Part shown: piece after piece, positions 34,850 to 44,413 of the stretch
Position numbering within the stretch: the stretch's first letter is position 1
How the letters are laid out: the number at the start of each line of letters is the position of its first letter
From: Methylobacterium sp. Leaf123
GTDB lineage: Bacteria > Pseudomonadota > Alphaproteobacteria > Rhizobiales > Beijerinckiaceae
Assembly: GCF_001423405.1 (NCBI RefSeq)
Contig: NZ_LMNS01000023.1
Coordinates: 373,181-427,680, forward strand
Direction: 5' to 3'
DNA: 54,500 nt
The notes under the pieces: model-generated
What the model saw: the letters and a program-made list of their open reading frames with translations, nothing else
Told to the model about the DNA's origin: nothing
Database searches by the model: none
Translations under genes and position numbers: made by a program

Positions 34850-35734
34850 ATGAAGTTGATCCGGCACGGAGCGAGCGGTGACGAGAAGCCGGGCCTCGTG
34901 GACGCGAAGGGCGGCCTGCGCGACCTGTCGGGAACCCTGCGCGATATCGCCGGACCGGGCCTCTCGCGGGAATCGCTCGACCGGCTCGCGCGGATCGACC
35001 CCGAAAGCCTGCCGCTGCTGCCGCCCGGCACCCGCCTCGGCCCCTGCGTTGGCGGCACCCGCAACTTCGTGGCGATCGGCCTGAACTACGCCGACCACGC
35101 CGCCGAGACCGGGGCCGCGATCCCGGCCGAGCCGATCATCTTCAACAAGGCGCCCTCTTGCATCGTCGGCCCCAACGATACGGTGATCCTGCCCAAAGCC
35201 TCGGCCAAGACCGACTGGGAGGTGGAACTCGCCGTGGTGATCGGCGCCCGCGCCTCCTACGTCCACGCCAACGAGGCCCTGCGCTACGTGGCGGGCCTGT
35301 GCATCTGCAACGACCTGTCCGAGCGCGAATTCCAGATGGAGCGCGGCGGCACCTGGACCAAGGGCAAGGGCTGCCCGACCTTCGGCCCGCTCGGCCCCTG
35401 GCTCGTCACCCTCGACGAGATTCCGGATCTGAAGAACCTCGCGATGAGCCTCGATCTCAACGGCCGGCGGATGCAGACGGGCTCGACCGCGACGATGATC
35501 TTCGACGTGGCGCAGATCGTCGCCTACGTCTCGCACTTCATGATGCTGGAGCCCGGCGACGTCATCACCACCGGCACCCCGCCGGGCGTCGGCCTCGGCA
35601 TGAAGCCGCCGCGCTACCTCAAGAGCGACGACGAGATGGTGCTGCGCATCGACGGCCTCGGCGAGCAGCGCCAGCGCGTCGTGGCCTTCGACGATTGGAC
35701 CGCCAAGGTCGCCGCCGGCGAACCGACGAACTGA
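34850..35734 (+). CDS. Fumarylacetoacetate hydrolase family protein
   Basis: A 294-residue FAH-fold enzyme. The core from about residue 70 has GLNYADHAAETG, PIIFNKAPSCIVGPNDTV, DWEVELAVVIG (metal-binding Glu), CNDLSEREFQ, TKGKGCPTFGPLGPWLV and TGTPPGVGLGMKPP. This subgroup includes 2-hydroxyhepta-2,4-diene-1,7-dioate isomerases and 2,4-diketo-3-deoxy-sugar-acid hydrolases; the exact substrate cannot be chosen. The ATG at 34850 has CGGAG upstream. It is followed 33 bases on by an alpha/beta hydrolase, perhaps one catabolic operon. Confidence 0.88.
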   Translation: MKLIRHGASGDEKPGLVDAKGGLRDLSGTLRDIAGPGLSRESLDRLARIDPESLPLLPPGTRLGPCVGGTRNFVAIGLNYADHAAETGAAIPAEPIIFNKAPSCIVGPNDTVILPKASAKTDWEVELAVVIGARASYVHANEALRYVAGLCICNDLSEREFQMERGGTWTKGKGCPTFGPLGPWLVTLDEIPDLKNLAMSLDLNGRRMQTGSTATMIFDVAQIVAYVSHFMMLEPGDVITTGTPPGVGLGMKPPRYLKSDDEMVLRIDGLGEQRQRVVAFDDWTAKVAAGEPTN

Positions 35735-35767
35735 CGCACGGCGCAGGGTTCTCCAACGGGGCCGACG

Positions 35768-36538
35768 ATGCTTGCTCCCTCGCAGAACCGGCCCGGCCCG
35801 GTCGTCTTCCTCGGCGGCGGACCCGGCCTGCCGGTCGCCTACGCCGCGGATCCGTTGCGCCGCACGGGCTTTGCGGCGGATTGGGCCTTCTTCGAGCAAC
35901 CCGGATGCGGCGCGTCCCAGGCTTCCGGCCCCGTCACCGCGGACAGCGTGCTCGACGCGGCCTCCGCCTTCGTCGCCGGGCGCGCGGGGGAGGGCGCGGT
36001 CCACCTCGTCGCGCATTCCTGGGGCGCGTGGCTCGCCCTCGCCCTTCTCGATCGCCTGCCGGCCGGGCGCATCGCCCGCACCGTGCTGCTGCACCCTGCC
36101 CCGCCGACCCGTGCCGGGCGCGACGCGGCGATGGCCGCCCTGTTCGCCCGGCTCTCGCCCGAAGCCATGGGCCGGGCCGCACCGCTGATGGCGCGAACCG
36201 ACGCCGAGGCCGGCCGCGCCGTCATGACGGTCCTGCTGCCGGCCTATTGCGGCCGAGCGACCGACCTGCCGGATCTCGACCTCGCCTTGGTGCCGGCGGT
36301 CTATCACGGCGTCTCGGCGAGCCTCGGCGAGGACGACCAGCGCGGGATCGTGGCAGCCCATGCGGATCGCCTCACCCTTGTCTTCGGCGAGGCCGACGTG
36401 TTCTCGCGCGATCTCTACGCCCGTCATGCCGGCGCCCTGACGGGCCTCGACGTCGCCACCCTGCCCGGCGGCCATTTCGGCTTCCTGGAGGACGCAGCCG
36501 GCTTTGAGGCCATCCTGCGCCGGCGGGGCGTGATCTAA
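35768..36538 (+). CDS. Alpha/beta hydrolase
   Basis: A 256-residue alpha/beta-fold hydrolase. The oxyanion-hole motif GGGPG is at 16-20, close to that of proline iminopeptidases. The nucleophile elbow HSWGAW puts the catalytic Ser at 84. The acid is probably the Asp of FGEADVFS, and the His that of LPGGHFGFLED. No signal peptide is seen. Substrate is unknown; its place behind the FAH-family gene hints at ester or C-C bond hydrolysis in the same pathway, which is inference. Confidence 0.85.
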   Translation: MLAPSQNRPGPVVFLGGGPGLPVAYAADPLRRTGFAADWAFFEQPGCGASQASGPVTADSVLDAASAFVAGRAGEGAVHLVAHSWGAWLALALLDRLPAGRIARTVLLHPAPPTRAGRDAAMAALFARLSPEAMGRAAPLMARTDAEAGRAVMTVLLPAYCGRATDLPDLDLALVPAVYHGVSASLGEDDQRGIVAAHADRLTLVFGEADVFSRDLYARHAGALTGLDVATLPGGHFGFLEDAAGFEAILRRRGVI

Positions 36539-36549
36539 AGCCCCGCGCC

Positions 36550-37764
36550 ATGGCGACCGCCTCCCTGCCACTGCCGGACCGGCCCTCGGTCGCCGTGCTG
36601 CCCTTCGCCGATCCCGACGGCGATTTCGACACGCAGGCCCTGGCCGACGGCCTGTCCGAGCACGTCACTGACGCGCTCGCATGCACCCCCGGCCTGTTCG
36701 TGAGCGCGCGCAACTCCGCCTTCACCTTCAAGGGCCGCGCCGTGCTCCCGGACGAGGCGGCCGGGCGGCTCGGCGTCGCACATATCCTCACGGGAACGCT
36801 GGCACGGGCGGGCACGCGTCTGCGGGTCCAGGCCCGGCTGCACCGGAGGGCGGCCGATGCGCCGCTCTGGGTTCAGGATCTCGACGAGGACGAAGGCGCC
36901 CTCCACGCCCTGCGCAGCCGGATCGTCGCCGCTACGGTGGCGGCCTTGGCACCCGACCTCCCCCGCGACGCGGCACCGGAGCGGGTCGGGCCGCCGCTCG
37001 ATGCCGGCGTCTACGGACCGTTCCTGTCGGCCTATTCGAACCACGCCATGCCGAGCGCCGAGAGCGTGCGCCTGCGCATCGCCTCGATCGAAGCCGTGCG
37101 CCGCCTCGTGCCGGAACATCCCCTGCCCTATGCCTTGCTGGCGCAGTGCTACACCAACCTCGTCGTGCAGGGCTGGGGCGCCGATGCGGCGGCCGATTGT
37201 GCCGAGGGCGCGCGCCTCGCCCGCCTCGCCCTGGCGCGCGACGACGGCGACCCGGCGGTGCTGATGATGGCCGGGCACACCCTCGCCTTCCTGGTGCAGG
37301 ATTACGACACGGCGCTGGCCCTGCTCGACCGCTCGCTCGCCCTCAACCCCAACTCGGCCGCCGCCTACGAGCGCAGCGGCTGGGTGCGCTGCTATGTCGG
37401 CGAGGTAGATCTGGCCGCAGCGCATTTTCACGCGGCCAAGCGGCAGAGCCCGCTCGACCCCACCACCTTCCGCTTCGATTCCGGCCTTGGGCTGGCCCTG
37501 TGCATGGCCGGCGCCCACGAGGAGGCGCTCGTCTGGCTCGACCGCGCGATGGCGGAAGACCCGACCTGGACCAGCACCCACCGCGTCCGCGCCGCGAGCC
37601 TCGCCTGGCTCGGCCGCCAGGACGAGGCGCAGGCCGCCGCCGCCCGCTTCATGGAATTGGAGCCGAGCTACCGGGCCCATCGCGCCCTGCGCCTCTACCG
37701 GCCCTCGGCGGGGAAGGACCGGTTCGTCGAGGGGATGCGCCGGGCGGGCGTGCCGTTTGAGTAG
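36550..37764 (+). CDS. TolB-like/TPR protein without sensor domain
   Basis: A 404-residue soluble protein. Residues 10-100 form the TolB-like N-terminal unit found in the accessory part of adenylate cyclases and CadC-type regulators ([43 protein letters not shown] segment [19 protein letters not shown]). Tetratricopeptide repeats follow from about residue 190 ([49 protein letters not shown]). The usual winged-helix or cyclase domain is absent, and the start 11 bases after the preceding stop leaves no room for one. Function is unknown; protein-protein scaffolding is likely. Confidence 0.75.
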   Translation: MATASLPLPDRPSVAVLPFADPDGDFDTQALADGLSEHVTDALACTPGLFVSARNSAFTFKGRAVLPDEAAGRLGVAHILTGTLARAGTRLRVQARLHRRAADAPLWVQDLDEDEGALHALRSRIVAATVAALAPDLPRDAAPERVGPPLDAGVYGPFLSAYSNHAMPSAESVRLRIASIEAVRRLVPEHPLPYALLAQCYTNLVVQGWGADAAADCAEGARLARLALARDDGDPAVLMMAGHTLAFLVQDYDTALALLDRSLALNPNSAAAYERSGWVRCYVGEVDLAAAHFHAAKRQSPLDPTTFRFDSGLGLALCMAGAHEEALVWLDRAMAEDPTWTSTHRVRAASLAWLGRQDEAQAAAARFMELEPSYRAHRALRLYRPSAGKDRFVEGMRRAGVPFE

Positions 37765-37805
37765 CCAGGCTTGATTTTTCCCGCGCCTTCGCTCTCAAAG
37801 AGGCC

Positions 37806-38831
37806 ATGAGCGACACCGTAGTCTCCCTCACCCCTTCCTCGGCCTCCGGCTCGGCCCCCGCCGCCATCCGGCATGATTGGACCCTGGCCGAGATCCAGGC
37901 GATCCACGACATGCCGCTGCTCGACCTCGTGCATCGGGCGGGCGTCGTGCACCGGGCGCACAACGACCCCGCCGACATCCAGCGGGCGGCGCTCCTGTCG
38001 ATCAAGACCGGCGGCTGCCCCGAGGATTGCGCCTATTGCCCGCAATCGGCCCACCACAAGGGCGCGAACCTCCCCCGCGAGCGGCTCATGCCGGTCGAGG
38101 CCGTGCTGAAGGAGGCCGCCGCCGCCAAGGCCAACGGCGCGCACCGCTTCTGCATGGGCGCGGCGTGGCGCAAGCCCAAGGACGGTCCGGATTTCGACGC
38201 GGTGCTGGAGATGGTGCGCGGCGTGCGCGGCCTCGGCATGGAAGCCTGCGTGACGCTCGGCATGCTGACGCAGAGCCAGGCGCAGCGCCTCGCGGAAGCG
38301 GGGCTCACCTCCTACAATCACAACCTCGACACCGGCCCGGAATTCTACGGCGACATCATCTCGACCCGGACCTATGACGACCGGCTCCAGACGCTGGAGC
38401 ATGTCCGGCAGGCGGGTATCGGCGTCTGCTGCGGCGGCATCGTCGGGATGGGCGAGCGGGTGCGCGACCGGGCCGAGATGCTGCTCGTGCTCGCCAACCA
38501 CGCCCCCCACCCGGAGAGCGTGCCGATCAACGCCCTCGTCGCCGTCGAGGGGACGCCGCTGGAAGACCGGCCGCCGATCGATCCGCTCGACCTCGTGCGG
38601 ATGTGCGCCACCGCCCGCATCGTCATGCCGAAAGCCCGCGTGCGCCTCAGCGCCGGCCGCAAGAGCCTGACCCGCGAGGCGCAGATCCTGTGCTTCCTGG
38701 CCGGCGCCAACTCGATCTTCTACGGCGAGCGCCTGCTCACCACCGCCAACAACGAGGCCGACGCCGACGCCGAGCTGCTGCGCGACATCGGCGTGCCGGT
38801 GCCCGAGGTGACGCTGGCCGCCGCGGAGTAG
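37806..38831 (+). CDS. bioB: Biotin synthase
   Basis: Radical SAM enzyme that inserts sulfur into dethiobiotin, 341 residues. The [4Fe-4S] SAM cluster cysteines are Cys71, Cys75 and Cys78 (CPEDCAYC). The motif [16 protein letters not shown] and the C-terminal [15 protein letters not shown], which bears the Arg ligand of the [2Fe-2S] cluster, are present. [15 protein letters not shown] is the usual end. The ATG has AAAGAGG upstream. No other bio gene is in the window. A GGGCCGGC/GCCGGCCC palindrome (38841-38858) follows the stop. Confidence 0.96.
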   Translation: MSDTVVSLTPSSASGSAPAAIRHDWTLAEIQAIHDMPLLDLVHRAGVVHRAHNDPADIQRAALLSIKTGGCPEDCAYCPQSAHHKGANLPRERLMPVEAVLKEAAAAKANGAHRFCMGAAWRKPKDGPDFDAVLEMVRGVRGLGMEACVTLGMLTQSQAQRLAEAGLTSYNHNLDTGPEFYGDIISTRTYDDRLQTLEHVRQAGIGVCCGGIVGMGERVRDRAEMLLVLANHAPHPESVPINALVAVEGTPLEDRPPIDPLDLVRMCATARIVMPKARVRLSAGRKSLTREAQILCFLAGANSIFYGERLLTTANNEADADAELLRDIGVPVPEVTLAAAE

Positions 38832-38916
38832 CGGAAGGTAGGGCCGGCAAGCCGGCCCTCGCCTTGACTTGAAACGCCTCCCGTGAATGGTGCCGGCTCA
38901 TTCTCAAGAGCCCGCC

Positions 38917-40731
38917 ATGCACCGTTACCGTACCCATACCTGCGGGGCGATCCGCCCGTCCGATGTCGGGCAGACCGTCCGCCTGTCCGGCTGGTGCCAC
39001 CGCATCCGCGACCATGGCGGCGTGCTCTTCATCGACCTGCGCGACCATTACGGCCTGACGCAGTGCGTGATCGATTCCGACTCGAAGGCCTTCAAGGCCG
39101 CCGAGACCGCCCGCTCCGAGTGGGTGATCCGCATCGACGGCCGCGTGCGCACCCGCCCCGCCGGCACCGAGAACGCCGAGCTGCCGACGGGTAGCGTCGA
39201 GGTCTATATCGACGATCTCGAAGTGCTCGGGCCCGCGGGCGAGCTGCCGCTGCCCGTCTTCGGCGACCAGGAATATCCGGAAGAGACCCGGCTCAAGTAC
39301 CGCTTCCTCGATCTGCGCCGGGAGAAGCTGCACGCCAACATCATGAAGCGCGGCGCGATCGTCGACTCCTTGCGCCGCCGCATGCGCGAGGGCGGGTTCT
39401 TCGAGTTCCAGACGCCGATCCTGACCGCCTCCTCGCCGGAGGGCGCGCGCGACTACCTCGTGCCGTCCCGCATCCATCCCGGAAAGTTCTACGCGCTGCC
39501 GCAAGCGCCGCAGCAGTTCAAGCAGCTCACGATGATCGCGGGCTTCGATCGCTATTTCCAGATCGCGCCCTGCTTCCGCGATGAGGATGCCCGCGCCGAC
39601 CGCTCGCCGGGCGAGTTCTACCAGCTCGACATCGAGATGAGCTTCGTCACGCAGGAAGACGTGTTCCAGGCGGTGGAGCCGGTGCTGCGCAGCGTGTTCG
39701 AGGAATTCGCCGGCGGCAAGCGCGTGACGAAGGAATTCCCGCGCATCACCTACGCCGACGCGATGCTGAAATACGGCGTCGACAAGCCGGACCTGCGCAA
39801 CCCGCTGATCATCGCCGACGTCACCGACGAGTTCGCCGACGACGCGGTGGAGTTCAAGGCGTTCAAGGGCGTCATCAAGTCGGGCGGCGTGGTGCGCGCC
39901 ATCCCCGCCACCGGGGCTGCCGGCCAGTCGCGCTCGTTCTTCGACAAGCTGAACGACTGGGCCCGCTCGGAAGGCGCGCCGGGGCTCGGCTACATCGTGT
40001 TCGAGGAAGAGGGCGGGGCGCTCACCGGCAAGGGGCCGATCGCCAAGTTCATCCCCGCCGCGATCCAGGCGCGGATTGCGCAGAAGGCCGGCGCCAAGGC
40101 CGGTGACGCGGTGTTCTTCGCCGCCGGCACCGAGGCGAAGGCGGCGGCGCTCGCGGGCAAGGCGCGCATCCGCATCGGCGACGAGCTGAAGCTCTCCGAC
40201 ACGGACCAGTTCGCCTTCTGCTGGGTCGTCGATTTCCCGATGTACGAGTGGAACGAAGAAGACAAGAAAATCGACTTCTCCCACAACCCGTTCTCGATGC
40301 CGAACTACGATCGCGACGCGTTCCTCGCCCTAGGCGAGGAAGACTCCCAAGAAATCCTTGGGATCAAGGCGTTCCAGTACGACATCGTCTGCAACGGCAT
40401 CGAGCTGTCCTCCGGCGCGATCCGGAACCATCGCCCCGACGTGATGGAGAAGGCGTTTGCCATCGCCGGCTACGGCCGGGACGTGCTGGAGGAGAAGTTC
40501 GGCGGCATGGTGAACGCGCTGCGCCTCGGCGCCCCGCCGCACGGTGGCATCGCGCCGGGTGTCGACCGCATCGTCATGCTGCTGTGCGAGGAGCCGAACA
40601 TCCGCGAGGTCGTGCTGTTCCCGATGAACCAGCGCGCCGAGGATCTGATGATGGGCGCGCCCGCCGAGGCGACGCCAAAACAGCTCCGCGAGCTGCATAT
40701 CCGGCTCAACCTGCCCGAGAAGAAGGGGTGA
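38917..40731 (+). CDS. aspS: Aspartyl-tRNA synthetase, probably non-discriminating
   Basis: Class II synthetase, 604 residues. The anticodon-binding OB fold is residues 1-110, the catalytic core has [13 protein letters not shown] motif 1 ([13 protein letters not shown]), motif 2 ([20 protein letters not shown]), a GAD insertion, and motif 3 ([13 protein letters not shown]). His33 in [10 protein letters not shown] occupies the position that is Leu in the strict E. coli enzyme and His in non-discriminating forms such as that of Pseudomonas, so the enzyme may also charge tRNA-Asn for GatCAB amidation. The ATG at 38917 is preferred over a GTG/ATG ten codons upstream because it fits the conserved start. 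Confidence 0.96.
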   Translation: MHRYRTHTCGAIRPSDVGQTVRLSGWCHRIRDHGGVLFIDLRDHYGLTQCVIDSDSKAFKAAETARSEWVIRIDGRVRTRPAGTENAELPTGSVEVYIDDLEVLGPAGELPLPVFGDQEYPEETRLKYRFLDLRREKLHANIMKRGAIVDSLRRRMREGGFFEFQTPILTASSPEGARDYLVPSRIHPGKFYALPQAPQQFKQLTMIAGFDRYFQIAPCFRDEDARADRSPGEFYQLDIEMSFVTQEDVFQAVEPVLRSVFEEFAGGKRVTKEFPRITYADAMLKYGVDKPDLRNPLIIADVTDEFADDAVEFKAFKGVIKSGGVVRAIPATGAAGQSRSFFDKLNDWARSEGAPGLGYIVFEEEGGALTGKGPIAKFIPAAIQARIAQKAGAKAGDAVFFAAGTEAKAAALAGKARIRIGDELKLSDTDQFAFCWVVDFPMYEWNEEDKKIDFSHNPFSMPNYDRDAFLALGEEDSQEILGIKAFQYDIVCNGIELSSGAIRNHRPDVMEKAFAIAGYGRDVLEEKFGGMVNALRLGAPPHGGIAPGVDRIVMLLCEEPNIREVVLFPMNQRAEDLMMGAPAEATPKQLRELHIRLNLPEKKG

Positions 40732-40745
40732 GGGTGATGCTCGAA

Positions 40746-40769
40746 CCCTCCCCCCTCTGCGGGGGAGGG
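40746..40769. repeat. C-rich/G-rich palindrome after aspS
   Basis: CCCTCCCCCCTCTGCGGGGGAGGG: a strong hairpin without a U-tract, 14 bases after the aspS stop. Similar palindromes are common intergenic elements in this genus. It could act as a weak terminator. Confidence 0.5.
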
Positions 40770-40819
40770 TGCCTGCGGTGCAGGCGGGGGATTGAGCGGC
40801 ACGGCCTGTGGGCCGCGAC

Positions 40820-41689
40820 ATGTCGCTGACCGCCATCGTCGTCAGCCACGACAGCGCGGATGCCCTGCCCGCCTGCCTCGCGGCGCTTGCGCGCGAGGCG
40901 ATCCCGGCGATCGTGGTCGACAATGCCAGCCGCGACGGCTCGGTGGCGGTGGCCGAGGCTCACGGCGCACGGGTGATCGCCAATCCCCGCAACGAGGGTT
41001 ATGGGCGGGCCAACAATATCGGCGTGCGCGCCGCCGACGGGGCCCGGCACGTCCTCATCCTCAACCCCGATCTCGTGCTGCAACCGGGCGCCGCCGCCGC
41101 CCTCCTCGCGGCGGCGCAGGCATGGCCCGATGCCGGGCTCCTGGCGCCGCGCATCCACGAGCCGGACGGGCGCTTCTTCTACCAGCCGCGCTCGCTGCTC
41201 GCGCCCTACCTCACCAATCCGAAGGGCCGGCGTGATCTCCCCGAGGGCGATGCCTGCGCTCCGTTCCTGTCGGGCGCCTGCCTGATGATCGAGCGCGCCT
41301 TCTTCCTCGAACTCGCCGGCTTCGACGAGAACATCTTCCTGTTCTACGAGGATGACGACCTCTGCCGCCGGGTGGCCGATGCGGGGCGCGCGCTCGTCCA
41401 CGTCCACGGCGCGGTGGCCCTGCACGGGCGAGGGCGCTCCTCGGCCCCGGCGCCGGGCCGGGTGTTTCGTACGCGCTGGCATCAGGCGTGGTCGCGGGCC
41501 TACGTCTCGCGGAAATACGGCCTGCCCGATCCGTGCCCCGGCATGCTTGCCACCAACGCGCCGAAGGCGGCGCTCGCCGCCCTCGCCTTCCGCCGTTCCG
41601 GGCTGGAGCGCTATGGCGGCTCGGCGGCGGGCGCGCTCGCCGCCCTGCGCGGGCAGAGCGCGCTGGCCCGCGAGGGATTGGCACCGTGA
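40820..41689 (+). CDS. Family 2 glycosyltransferase
   Basis: A 289-residue GT-A glycosyltransferase resembling rhamnosyl- and galactofuranosyl-transferases of the WbbL type. Motifs: AIVVSHDSADALPACLAAL, VVDNASRDGSV, NEGYGRANNIGVRA, ILNPDLVLQPGA (acidic metal-binding region), LSGACLMIERAFF, FDENIFLFYEDDDLCRRV. The ATG at 40820 is preferred over a GTG four codons upstream. Its stop overlaps the GTG of the acyltransferase gene (GTGA), so the two are translationally coupled and may decorate the same surface glycan. Confidence 0.88.
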   Translation: MSLTAIVVSHDSADALPACLAALAREAIPAIVVDNASRDGSVAVAEAHGARVIANPRNEGYGRANNIGVRAADGARHVLILNPDLVLQPGAAAALLAAAQAWPDAGLLAPRIHEPDGRFFYQPRSLLAPYLTNPKGRRDLPEGDACAPFLSGACLMIERAFFLELAGFDENIFLFYEDDDLCRRVADAGRALVHVHGAVALHGRGRSSAPAPGRVFRTRWHQAWSRAYVSRKYGLPDPCPGMLATNAPKAALAALAFRRSGLERYGGSAAGALAALRGQSALAREGLAP

Positions 41690-42771
41690 GCGGCGTCCTG
41701 TCCGGCCCCACCATCGCGGAGGCGCTGGCGCGCCCGCACAACGCCTTCTCGGGCCTACGCTTGGCGCTGGCCCTGATGGTGGTGGTCAGCCACGCCTTCA
41801 GCGTCGTCTCCGGCAACCCGCTCGACGAGCCGCTGGCCCGCGCCACCGGCTTCTCGCTCGGCGAGCATGCGGTGAACGGCTTCTTCGCCGTCTCGGGCTT
41901 TCTCGTCACCATGAGCTACGACCGGCGCGGCTGGCGCGATTACGTCATCGCCCGGACCCTGCGCATCCTGCCGGGCCTCGTCGCCGCGACCCTGGCGGTC
42001 TCGCTGCTGCTCGGCGGCGCCCTCACCCGGCTGCCGCTTGGCGAATACTACGCCTCGCCCGAGTTGTGGCGCTTCGTGCGCGGCACGCTGCTGTCCTTCA
42101 AGAGCAACGCGAGCCTGCCCGGTCTCTTCGAGGCCAACCCCTTCCGTAGCCCGCTCGGCACCGTCTGGACCCTGAAATACGAGACGATCTGCTACGCTGG
42201 CGTCCTCGCCATCGGGCTTCTCGGGCTCCTGCGGCGGCGCTGGGCGGTGCCGGCGCTCACCGTGGCCCTCGCGCTAAGCCTGGGCCTTCTCGAAGCGGTC
42301 CGGCCCGAGATGTCCAAGGGCACCGAGACGGCCCTGCGCCTGCCGCTGATCTTTGCCGCCGGGGCCTGCCTCTACCTGTGGCGCGACTCCGTTCGCCTCA
42401 CGCCCTGGCCGCTGCTCGTGCTGGCCGCCGCCCTCCTCCTGCACGGCCACGCTCCCGCGCGGACATTGCTCTTCCTCGGCGAGAGCTACGCGGCGATCTG
42501 GCTCGCCTTCCTGCCCCCGCTGGCCCGCCCCGCCCTCGATCCGCCGGCCGACCTCTCCTACGGGGTCTATCTCTACGGCTGGCCGATCCAGCAGAGCCTG
42601 CACGCGCTCTGGCCCGCGGCCTCCGCCCTGGCCCTGCTGACGCCGGCCCTTCTGCTCGCCGGGCTCGTCGCCGCCGCCTCTTGGTACGCCGTCGAGAAGC
42701 CGGCCCTGCGCCTCAAGGCACGGGCGCTCGGGCGGCGCACGCTGGGGACGATCGAACCGGCCGGCCCCTGA
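41686..42771 (+). CDS. Acyltransferase 3 family membrane protein
   Basis: A 361-residue polytopic membrane protein with about ten hydrophobic segments, of the family that O-acetylates or O-acylates sugars (OafA/NodX-like). N-terminal signature: NAFSGLRLALALMVVVSHAF with the catalytic His, then EHAVNGFFAVSGFLVTMSYDRRGWRDYVIARTLRILPG. LGTVWTLKYETICY and DLSYGVYLYGWPIQQ are also typical. No SGNH domain is attached. The GTG start at 41686 overlaps the preceding glycosyltransferase stop by four bases. Confidence 0.9.
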   Translation: MSGVLSGPTIAEALARPHNAFSGLRLALALMVVVSHAFSVVSGNPLDEPLARATGFSLGEHAVNGFFAVSGFLVTMSYDRRGWRDYVIARTLRILPGLVAATLAVSLLLGGALTRLPLGEYYASPELWRFVRGTLLSFKSNASLPGLFEANPFRSPLGTVWTLKYETICYAGVLAIGLLGLLRRRWAVPALTVALALSLGLLEAVRPEMSKGTETALRLPLIFAAGACLYLWRDSVRLTPWPLLVLAAALLLHGHAPARTLLFLGESYAAIWLAFLPPLARPALDPPADLSYGVYLYGWPIQQSLHALWPAASALALLTPALLLAGLVAAASWYAVEKPALRLKARALGRRTLGTIEPAGP

Positions 42772-42928
42772 GGCGATCATTGATCCTCTCGCGGCCCCCG
42801 TGCGTTTGAGATCCTTGAGGGCGTGTCGACGCGCCGCCGTGGTGGGGCGCCCTCGCGCGCCCTAGCTACGGTGCCGGGTCCGTATCCCCGGCCCCTACCT
42901 CTCCCGGAAGCCCGGATCGCTGCCCACC

Positions 42929-43150
42929 ATGAAGGTCGTCGTGGATCTTAACCGCTGCCAAGCCTACGCGCAGTGCATCTACGCGGCGCCGGGGCACTTC
43001 GCCCTGCATGGCCGGGAAGCGCTGGTCTACGACCCCTCCCCGGACGAGACCGCACGGGGCGCGATCGAGCGGGCCATCCACGCCTGCCCGGTGCGGGCGA
43101 TCACTGCCTACCCCGATGCCGCCGACGCGACGGCCGGAGAGGCGCGGTGA
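42929..43150 (+). CDS. [3Fe-4S]-type ferredoxin
   Basis: A 73-residue ferredoxin of the kind that feeds electrons to cytochrome P450. Cluster cysteines are Cys10, Cys16 and Cys53, spaced C-x5-C...CP; Tyr13 stands where a [4Fe-4S] protein would have Cys, so a [3Fe-4S] cluster is expected. PGHFALHG is the usual segment. Its stop overlaps the GTG of the reductase gene. First gene of a three-gene P450 electron-transfer operon. Confidence 0.9.
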   Translation: MKVVVDLNRCQAYAQCIYAAPGHFALHGREALVYDPSPDETARGAIERAIHACPVRAITAYPDAADATAGEAR

Positions 43151-44409
43151 CGACACCCCCTGAGCGCATCGTCGTCGTCGGCGCCTCGCTGGCGGGTCTG
43201 GCCGCCGCCCATGCCCTGCGTGAGCGGGGCTTTGCCGGCCGCCTGACCCTGGTCGGCGCCGAGCCCCACCGGCCCTATGACCGGCCGCCGCTCTCCAAGC
43301 AGGTGCTGCGCGGGCTCTACTCCGCCGACACCACCCTGCCCTGCCATCCCGAGCTGCGCGCGGAGTTCCGCTTCGGCCAGCCGGCGACCCGGCTCGACCT
43401 GGCCGGGCGCGTGGTCGAATGCGAGGACGGCAGCCGCCTGCCCTACGACCGGCTGCTGATCGCCACGGGCACCCGGGCGCGGCCCTGGCCCAACCCGGCG
43501 GAGGCGGCGCTTGCCGGTGTCTTCACCCTGCGCGACCGCGACGACGCCGAGCGGCTCGGCGCGCATCTGCGGACCAAGCTGCAACGCGTCGTCCTCGTCG
43601 GCGGCGGCTTCATCGGCTTTGAGGTCGCCTCGACCTGCCGCGACCTCGACATCCCCGTCACCCTGCTGGTGCGCGATGCCGTGCCGCTGGCCGCCGCACT
43701 CGGCCCCCGCCTCGGCGGCCTTATCGGCGAGGTCGCCCGCGAGAAGGGCGTCGATCTGCGCCTCGAATCCGAGATCGAGCGGATGGAGGGGGCGGGCGGG
43801 CGCCTCACCGCCGTGATCCTGAAGGACGGCGAGCGGATCGAGACCGACTGCCTCGTCGCGGCCATCGGCACGTTGCGCAACGTCGAGTGGCTCGACGGTT
43901 CGGGGCTCGAAGCCGATGCGGGGGGCCTGCGCTGCGACGCCTTCTGCCGTGCGCTGCGCGCGGACGGCCGCGTCGCCGAGGGCGTGTTTGCGGCGGGCGA
44001 CGTGGCACGCTGGCCCAACCCGCATGACGACGACGCGCTGGTGGCGGTCGAGCACTGGGGCAACGCCCGGGCGCAAGCCGAGACCGCCGCCGCCAACATG
44101 CTGGCGGGCGACGCCTCGGCCATGCGCCGGCACGACCACCTGCCCGATTTCTGGTCGCAGCAATTCGGCCTGACGATCAAGCTCGTCGGCCTGACCGAGG
44201 GCGCCGACGCCCTGGCCGTGGTGCACGGCTCGTTCAAGGAACGGCGCCTCGTGGCCGCCTTCGGCAAGGGGGGCCGCACCGTTGCCGCCGCCGCCATCGA
44301 CAGCGCCCGCTGGCTGCCCGCCTACAAGGCCGCGATCCGCGAGCGGGCGCCCTTCCCGCCGATCGAGAACGCCGTCGATCAGCCCCGCATCCGTGTGCAG
44401 GAGCCCTAG
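43147..44409 (+). CDS. FAD-dependent ferredoxin reductase
   Basis: A 420-residue NAD(P)H-dependent flavoprotein like putidaredoxin and rhodocoxin reductases. FAD-binding GxGxxG-like VVVGASLAGLAAAHALRERG starts at residue 8. PYDRPPLSKQVL, LLIATGTRARP and the NAD(P) motif VVLVGGGFIGFEVAS follow, then FAAGDVARWPN and EHWGNARAQAETAAANML. It is coupled to the ferredoxin gene by a GTGA overlap and followed four bases later by the P450 gene, so it should reduce that ferredoxin. Confidence 0.92.
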   Translation: MTTPPERIVVVGASLAGLAAAHALRERGFAGRLTLVGAEPHRPYDRPPLSKQVLRGLYSADTTLPCHPELRAEFRFGQPATRLDLAGRVVECEDGSRLPYDRLLIATGTRARPWPNPAEAALAGVFTLRDRDDAERLGAHLRTKLQRVVLVGGGFIGFEVASTCRDLDIPVTLLVRDAVPLAAALGPRLGGLIGEVAREKGVDLRLESEIERMEGAGGRLTAVILKDGERIETDCLVAAIGTLRNVEWLDGSGLEADAGGLRCDAFCRALRADGRVAEGVFAAGDVARWPNPHDDDALVAVEHWGNARAQAETAAANMLAGDASAMRRHDHLPDFWSQQFGLTIKLVGLTEGADALAVVHGSFKERRLVAAFGKGGRTVAAAAIDSARWLPAYKAAIRERAPFPPIENAVDQPRIRVQEP

Positions 44410-44413
44410 TCCC

